Assembly (NCBI GenBank): GCA_047514575.1
Contig: JAKZYH010000011.1
Coordinates: 1-10,844 of the forward strand
Direction of reading: 5' to 3'
DNA length: 10,844 nucleotides
Source: CAUZIZ01 sp047514575
GTDB lineage: Bacteria; Acidobacteriota; UBA6911; RPQK01; JAJDTT01
Positions 7,178 to 10,844 of this stretch are shown here, piece after piece. The position numbers were made by a program, and so were the translations under genes. The notes under the pieces were generated by a model, which saw nothing but the letters and a program-made list of their open reading frames with translations, was not told the origin of the DNA and searched no databases. Each line of letters begins with the position of its first letter. The first letter of the stretch is position 1.

Positions 7178-8632
7178 ATGACCTTCGAAGATTTCCGATC
7201 CATCCAGAACCGACGCGAGTTTCTCCAGCGATGTGCCGGGGGTTTTGGTTCGATCGCACTGGCTCAGCTGATGGCATCCGAAGGCCTACTGGCCAGCGCC
7301 GCAAAACCAGATCCCTCAGTCAACCCTCTGGCTCCTCGGCCCCCCCATTTTGCTCCCAAAGCCAAAAGCGTCATCTTCCTGTACATGTCAGGGGGTCCCA
7401 GCCAGATCGACCTTTTCGACCCCAAACCTGACCTGGAGAAGTGGCATGGCCAAAGTCTTCCCCCTTCGCTCCGAAAAGACTTGAAGCAGGCATTCTTGAA
7501 GCCGAGTGCCACCCTGATGGCCAGTCCTCAGAAGTTCAAACAGCATGGCGAATGCGGCACCGAGTTCTCCGATCTGCTGCCCCACACCGCCGCTTGCGCG
7601 GACGATATCTGTCTGCTGCGAGCCATGCACACGGACGCGGTCAACCACGATCCGGGAGAACTTCTGTTGACGACGGGCACGACATTCCTGGGACACCCCA
7701 CTATAGGATCCTGGATCACCTATGGTCTGGGCAGTGAGTCCCAGAATCTACCAGGCTACGTCGTTCTCAGCACCGGGTCCTTTCCCAGCGCCGGCGCCAA
7801 TAACTGGTCCAACGGCTTCATGCCTTCCGCCTACCAGGGGACCCCGTTTCGCAGTAGCGGAGACCCGATTCTCTATCTGTCCAACCCTCCAGGAGTCAAT
7901 CGGGAGGTGCAAAGAGTTCATCTCGATGCCATTCGTCTCTTGAACCAGAAACGCTACAGTAACAGCGGCGACATGGAAATCGCATCACGGATCGCCTCTT
8001 ACGAGTTGGCATTTCGCATGCAGATGGCCGCGCCGGAATTGTTGGACTTCTCCCAGGAATCGCCCGAGCTCCTCGAGTCCTATGGAGTCAAGCGGGAGGG
8101 AGAGCGTGCCCAGTCCTTCGCGGTCAACTGTCTGCTGGCGAGACGTCTAGTCGAGCGTGGTGTGCGCTTCGTGATGCTGAATCACGCCAATTGGGACATG
8201 CATCACGGCCTGGAGGACCGCATGAAGGTCTACTGCCACGATACCGACCAGCCCACGGGAGCCCTGCTCAAGGATCTGAAACAAAGGGGACTCCTGGAAG
8301 ACACGCTGGTGCTCTGGGGAGGAGAGTTCGGACGCACTCCCATGGGGGAGCCCGAAATCCACGGTGGCGCACCGGGTCGAGACCACCATGTGAGCTGCTA
8401 CAGCATGTGGCTGGCAGGTGGCGGAATCCAGGGAGGCCAGGTCGTGGGTAAGACCGACGACCTCGGGCTCTACGGTGTCGAGGACAAGATCCACGTCCAC
8501 GACCTGCAGGCAACGATCCTGCACTGCCTGGGCTTGGACCACACCAAGCTGACCTATCGCCACATGGGCCGTGACTTTCGCCTCACCGACGTGGGCGGAA
8601 AGGTGGCGAAGAAGCTGCTTCGCTCCGCTTGA
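7178..8632 (+). CDS. DUF1501 family protein, Tat-exported, sulfatase/alkaline-phosphatase-like fold
   Basis: The 484-residue product begins with a twin-arginine signal, NRREFLQRCAGGFG (11-24), followed by a hydrophobic stretch to about residue 42, so it is likely exported folded. The DUF1501 hallmarks are present: VIFLYMSGGPSQIDLFDPKP (65-84), the NHDPGE block, SWITYGLGSE, and the late LWGGEFGRTPMGE and GRDHH motifs. These Asp/His-rich blocks recall the metal site of the alkaline-phosphatase superfamily to which DUF1501 is related; no substrate is known. It starts 3 bases after the stop of the DUF1549/DUF1553 gene with AGGGAG 6 bases before its ATG, so the two are co-transcribed and probably work together. 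The length fits the family and the C-terminus is intact. Confidence 0.93.
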   Translation: MTFEDFRSIQNRREFLQRCAGGFGSIALAQLMASEGLLASAAKPDPSVNPLAPRPPHFAPKAKSVIFLYMSGGPSQIDLFDPKPDLEKWHGQSLPPSLRKDLKQAFLKPSATLMASPQKFKQHGECGTEFSDLLPHTAACADDICLLRAMHTDAVNHDPGELLLTTGTTFLGHPTIGSWITYGLGSESQNLPGYVVLSTGSFPSAGANNWSNGFMPSAYQGTPFRSSGDPILYLSNPPGVNREVQRVHLDAIRLLNQKRYSNSGDMEIASRIASYELAFRMQMAAPELLDFSQESPELLESYGVKREGERAQSFAVNCLLARRLVERGVRFVMLNHANWDMHHGLEDRMKVYCHDTDQPTGALLKDLKQRGLLEDTLVLWGGEFGRTPMGEPEIHGGAPGRDHHVSCYSMWLAGGGIQGGQVVGKTDDLGLYGVEDKIHVHDLQATILHCLGLDHTKLTYRHMGRDFRLTDVGGKVAKKLLRSA

Positions 8633-8722
8633 TCTTCATCGTGGAGGTGGACTCCAAGCCGTCGTGCATCGATCCAGAGGCTCGAAGAAACAGGACTTCG
8701 GCCTGGAGGCCAAAGCCACGCA

Positions 8723-8891
8723 CTAGTACGTTGTAACACAGATTATGACGGGTTTGCCGGTGGGGCTTGTGAGGCGAGATCAAGGCAGGAGGAGGAAGTC
8801 GATGTTTGGCCATCCTCGACGACGACCAACGCAGAGATCGTCCACAACCCCCATCGGCAAATCCGTCATAATCTATGTTACAACGTACTAG
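8723..8891. mobile_element. MITE-like fold-back element with 49-base terminal inverted repeats and CTAG ends
   Basis: The left arm 8723-8771 and the reverse complement of the right arm 8843-8891 match at 45 of 49 positions, with mismatches at left positions 8739, 8752, 8760 and 8766. The outer 37 bases have only two differences. The central 71 bases encode nothing recognisable and keep weaker self-complementarity around TGGCCA (8807-8812). CTAG occurs at both outer ends (8723-8726, 8888-8891) and could be a 4-base target duplication, which would leave a 161-base core with 33 strongly matching terminal bases starting TACGTTGTAACA. IS5-type transposases duplicate YTAR targets, and CTAG fits, but no parent IS is visible here. 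Because CTAG is its own reverse complement, target duplication and repeat end cannot be told apart. Read as RNA, the arms would form one long hairpin between the DUF1501 and sialidase-like genes, which may also stop or protect transcripts. Confidence 0.7.
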
Positions 8892-8897
8892 GTGGAG
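8891..8897 (+). promoter_or_regulatory. Ribosome binding site abutting the fold-back element
   Basis: GGTGGAG touches the right end of the fold-back element. It is 6 bases before TTG 8904 (ideal spacing) but directly adjoins ATG 8898 and overlaps GTG 8892. This makes TTG 8904 a serious candidate for the real start of the sialidase-like gene. Confidence 0.4.
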
Positions 8898-10058
8898 ATG
8901 ACTTTGTTCGTCTCGAACCACCGACATCGTCTTGTATTCTCTGTGCTTCTAGCTGCGGCCACTCTCCTGAGCCTGAGCGAGTGGAGCCGGGCCTCCGAAC
9001 CGCCGCTTCGCATCCAGTCCCGCTCGGTCGTTTTCTCCTACCCTCAGAAGGATCCCTACGACCGGAGCAACCACTACGGCTTCAACCACGCTCCCAGCGT
9101 AGCTCGGCTCGACGACGGACGTCTCCTCTGTGTTTGGTTTTCGGGCCCGTTCGAGGCATCGGTCCATCAGGTGATCCTGGCTTCCTACTCGTTCGATGGC
9201 GGCAGAAACTGGGAGAAACCCTTCGTTCTTCAGGATCAGCCCCGGGCTTCGGATTTCGATCCCGCGCTGATCGTGGACGGACGTCGTGTCTGGTTCTTCT
9301 ACGTCTACGGCCGTTGGAACCGGTATCCGTTCATGAAGGGTCAGGAGGGTGAGAACCAGTTCATCGGCCCCGAGTCCTACCACCTGTACTCTCGCTGGAG
9401 CGATGACTCTGGCAAGTCCTGGTCAGAAGAACGACTACAACACCCAAGCGCGGGAAGTCGCTCCAACGGAATCCGGTTGACGACGGGTGAGCTGCTGTTG
9501 CCCGCACACGACTTCAGAAACCGTCAGGAATCGGGTGTTCTGAAGTCCAGCGACCAGGGCCAGACCTGGCGTCGAGTCGGACGGGTCCAGAATTCGGCGG
9601 GAGTGGATGAGCCGACCATCGCTGAGCTGAAAAACGGAAATGTCATGATGGCCTTGAGAACCCGAGATGGTCACCTCTGGACTGCTCTTTCAAGAAACAA
9701 GGGCGAGAGCTGGTCGAAACCGAAACGCCACCAGGTCCTGGCAGCCGCCGCTTCCCACAACCTCTTCCGCACCAGCGATGGAAGAGTCCTACTCACCCAC
9801 GACGAGTGCGAACTGGGATCAAGGACTCCCTTGACCATGCGCCTGACAGAGGACGGTGAGCGTTGGGGAGACCCCTTTATTCTGGCCGAGAGCGCCGTGC
9901 CCGGTGAAGGCAACGACTACTGGGGCTGCCAGGTGACCTACCCTTCCGTCTGCGAACTTCCCGGGAAGATTCTGCTGGTCGTGTGGGCCCACATAAACAT
10001 GTCCAACACCGAGCAGTTCGGGGACATCTCCTCCGCTCGGGTCCAGATACTGGACTGA
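8898..10058 (+). CDS. Secreted BNR-repeat sialidase-like protein
   Basis: From ATG 8898 the product has 386 residues; GTG 8892 adds two and TTG 8904, which has the better-spaced RBS, removes two. A signal peptide is clear (HRHR, then LVFSVLLAAATLLSL, cleavage after SRA at about residue 32). The rest resembles the BNR_2 six-bladed sialidase fold. Asp-box-like blocks are SFDGGRNW, SDDSGKSW, SSDQGQTW, SRNKGESW and TEDGERW. Between them are the strands DFDPALIVDGRRVWFFYVYG, GELLLPAHDF and EPTIAELKNGNVMMALRT. The canonical arginine triad of true exo-sialidases cannot be confirmed by eye, and many relatives act on other glycans or are uncharacterised. It is not obviously co-transcribed with the DUF1501 gene because a long hairpin lies between them. 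It is exported, so a role in extracellular glycan turnover is plausible. Confidence 0.82.
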   Translation: MTLFVSNHRHRLVFSVLLAAATLLSLSEWSRASEPPLRIQSRSVVFSYPQKDPYDRSNHYGFNHAPSVARLDDGRLLCVWFSGPFEASVHQVILASYSFDGGRNWEKPFVLQDQPRASDFDPALIVDGRRVWFFYVYGRWNRYPFMKGQEGENQFIGPESYHLYSRWSDDSGKSWSEERLQHPSAGSRSNGIRLTTGELLLPAHDFRNRQESGVLKSSDQGQTWRRVGRVQNSAGVDEPTIAELKNGNVMMALRTRDGHLWTALSRNKGESWSKPKRHQVLAAAASHNLFRTSDGRVLLTHDECELGSRTPLTMRLTEDGERWGDPFILAESAVPGEGNDYWGCQVTYPSVCELPGKILLVVWAHINMSNTEQFGDISSARVQILD

Positions 10059-10077
10059 TTGCCCGCTGTTTCAGCCT

Positions 10078-10107
10078 GATCGACATGGTTGGGCATGATA
10101 GTCGATC
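10078..10107. terminator. Inverted repeat between convergent genes, weak bidirectional terminator candidate
   Basis: GATCGAC (10078-10084) is perfectly complementary to GTCGATC (10101-10107) across a 16-base loop, in the 81-base gap between the two convergent genes. No strong T-run follows on either side, so the role is a guess from position. Confidence 0.3.
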
Positions 10108-10139
10108 GTTTCGAACTTGCTAATTGTGACCAATACGGG

Positions 10140-10763
10140 CTAGTCCCGCCCCACAGACTCCAGGATTAACTGATTGACCCTGGCCGCCGATTCCATCTGG
10201 ACCATGTGTCCCGCGCCCTCGATAATCTCGGTTCTGACGCCCTGGGGAAGATTTTCGGCATGGGAGGCTGGGACAATCTGGTCCTCCTGCCCCCACACCA
10301 CCAGGACCGGCATCGACAGCTGTCCTAGTCTGTCCGCTAGTACCGTCCTCTGGACATCTCCTTCACGCAACCGGTCGGCGAGGGTCCTGAGGGCTTCCTG
10401 GGCTCCGTCGATTCGCTTGAACATCAACACGTCGTTGACCATCTGCCGCGTCACCAAAGAGGGATCGTGGAAGAGCTTCTCAACCTCTACCCTGGTGTCC
10501 TTGCGTCGCCGCGACTCTATAAAACCGTCGATGTAGGCGCCATTGATGTCTGTCCCCAGCGCGGCGCTGCCGATCAAGCTGACAGAGGAAACCAACTCAG
10601 GATGATTCAGGGCCAGAATCAGAGCCACTGCACCACCCATCGAGTGACCGACGAGGTGGGACGGACCCAGCTCGACCGTCTCGATGAAACCCTTTACCAC
10701 CTGAGCTAGTGCCCGTCCGGAAACCGGGGTTCCCAGAACTGTAATCTGTTGAATCGGAACCAC
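10140..10763 (-). pseudogene. N-terminally truncated AcoC-like alpha/beta hydrolase
   Basis: From GTG 10763 the frame gives 207 residues that match the C-terminal two thirds of the alpha/beta hydrolase domain found at the end of AcoC, the acetoin dehydrogenase E2 component, and in stand-alone relatives. The nucleophile elbow is HLVGHSMGG (S41). The cap region resembles AcoC (LFHDPSLVTRQMVNDVL, then FKRIDGAQEAL). The acid is D161 in VVWGQEDQIVP and the histidine H186 in GAGHMVQME. Missing are the early strands with the HG oxyanion loop and the LDLPGHG turn, and any lipoyl domain. A TAA stop at 10767-10769 lies two codons before the GTG in the same frame, so the missing part does not continue upstream in frame. 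The family resemblance starts only around residue 15, hinting at a deletion or rearrangement junction near 10720-10735. Without the core strands the product is unlikely to fold as an active hydrolase. A short divergent hydrolase is the less likely alternative. Confidence 0.65.
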
Positions 10764-10844
10764 TTTTTATACCTGAGACTGCTGACAGACCGACTCGACC
10801 CAGCTCGATCCAGAGCGAGGACGAGCGAGCGAGGGCGCACGGGC

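Noticed and set aside
8700..8711. GGCCTGGAGGCC as a terminator after the DUF1501 gene
   Set aside because: The stem has four to five pairs with a very small loop and no T-run. The nearby long fold-back is the only substantial structure.
8867..8872. CATAAT in the right arm as a -10 box for the sialidase-like gene
   Set aside because: No matching -35 is found at the right distance; outward promoter activity of the element stays unproven.
8723..8891. CRISPR or integron attC interpretation of the repeated arms
   Set aside because: There are only two copies, in inverted orientation, with no regularly spaced direct repeats, no cas genes and no integrase or attC core sites.
8583..8927. Minus-strand open frame of 114 codons crossing the fold-back element
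   Set aside because: It spans a repeat, the end of the DUF1501 gene and the start of the sialidase-like gene. The sequence is low in structure and resembles no family.
10136..10148. CGGG-CTAGT-CCCG hairpin at the hydrolase stop codon
   Set aside because: It has only four pairs, overlaps the stop codon and is not followed by a T-run on either strand.
10815..10843. Upstream hydrolase half in another minus-strand frame (VLALDRAG peptide)
   Set aside because: The likeness to the LDLPGHG turn is short, the spacing to GHSMGG is longer than in the family, and low-complexity GCGAGCGAG sequence could give it by chance.

Overview
The window looks like chromosomal DNA of a high-GC bacterium from the Planctomycetota/Verrucomicrobiota sphere or a neighbouring phylum. 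The main reason is the adjacent pair of a PSCyt1-DUF1549-DUF1553 protein and a Tat-exported DUF1501 protein, together with a secreted PQQ-type beta-propeller and a secreted BNR sialidase-like protein. This set is typical of those phyla. No 16S or other phylogenetic marker is present, so the phylum is an inference. Almost all coding is on the + strand; only the last gene is on the - strand.

Region 1 (1-2903) is a tight, translationally coupled operon entering from the left edge. It holds a C-terminal part of an iron-dependent alcohol dehydrogenase, the alpha and beta halves of a split TPP-dependent phosphonopyruvate (or sulfopyruvate) decarboxylase, and a NeuB-type PEP-condensing synthase with a C-terminal SAF domain. 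Read together, the first three would turn phosphonopyruvate into phosphonoacetaldehyde and then 2-hydroxyethylphosphonate. The sulfonate equivalents, sulfoacetaldehyde and isethionate, are the alternative. The NeuB-like enzyme would make a nonulosonic-acid-like sugar or another PEP-derived product. The best reading is a phosphonate/nonulosonate decoration pathway for a surface glycan, with the PEP mutase expected upstream of the window. The beta subunit seems to lack about 30-35 residues in its C-terminal half, and the NeuB acceptor-site arginine looks replaced by glutamine.

Region 2 (2904-8632) starts with a 266-base gap containing an imperfect inverted repeat. It continues with a secreted PQQ-like propeller, then a good sigma70-like promoter lying almost on top of the start of the cytochrome-domain gene, suggesting a leaderless mRNA. 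The 870-residue PSCyt1/DUF1549/DUF1553 protein and its DUF1501 partner follow in one transcription unit. Their biochemical role is not established.

Region 3 (8633-8891) is non-coding. It contains a near-perfect fold-back element: 49-base arms matching at 45 positions, a 71-base loop, and CTAG at both ends. It looks like a non-autonomous transposable element (MITE) and ends directly against the ribosome-binding site of the next gene.

Region 4 (8892-10844) holds the secreted sialidase-like BNR protein and then, convergent on the - strand, an alpha/beta hydrolase. The latter resembles only the C-terminal part of the AcoC-type hydrolase domain, with an in-frame stop just upstream, so it is probably a truncated gene or relic. 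The last 81 bases hold no gene I can support.
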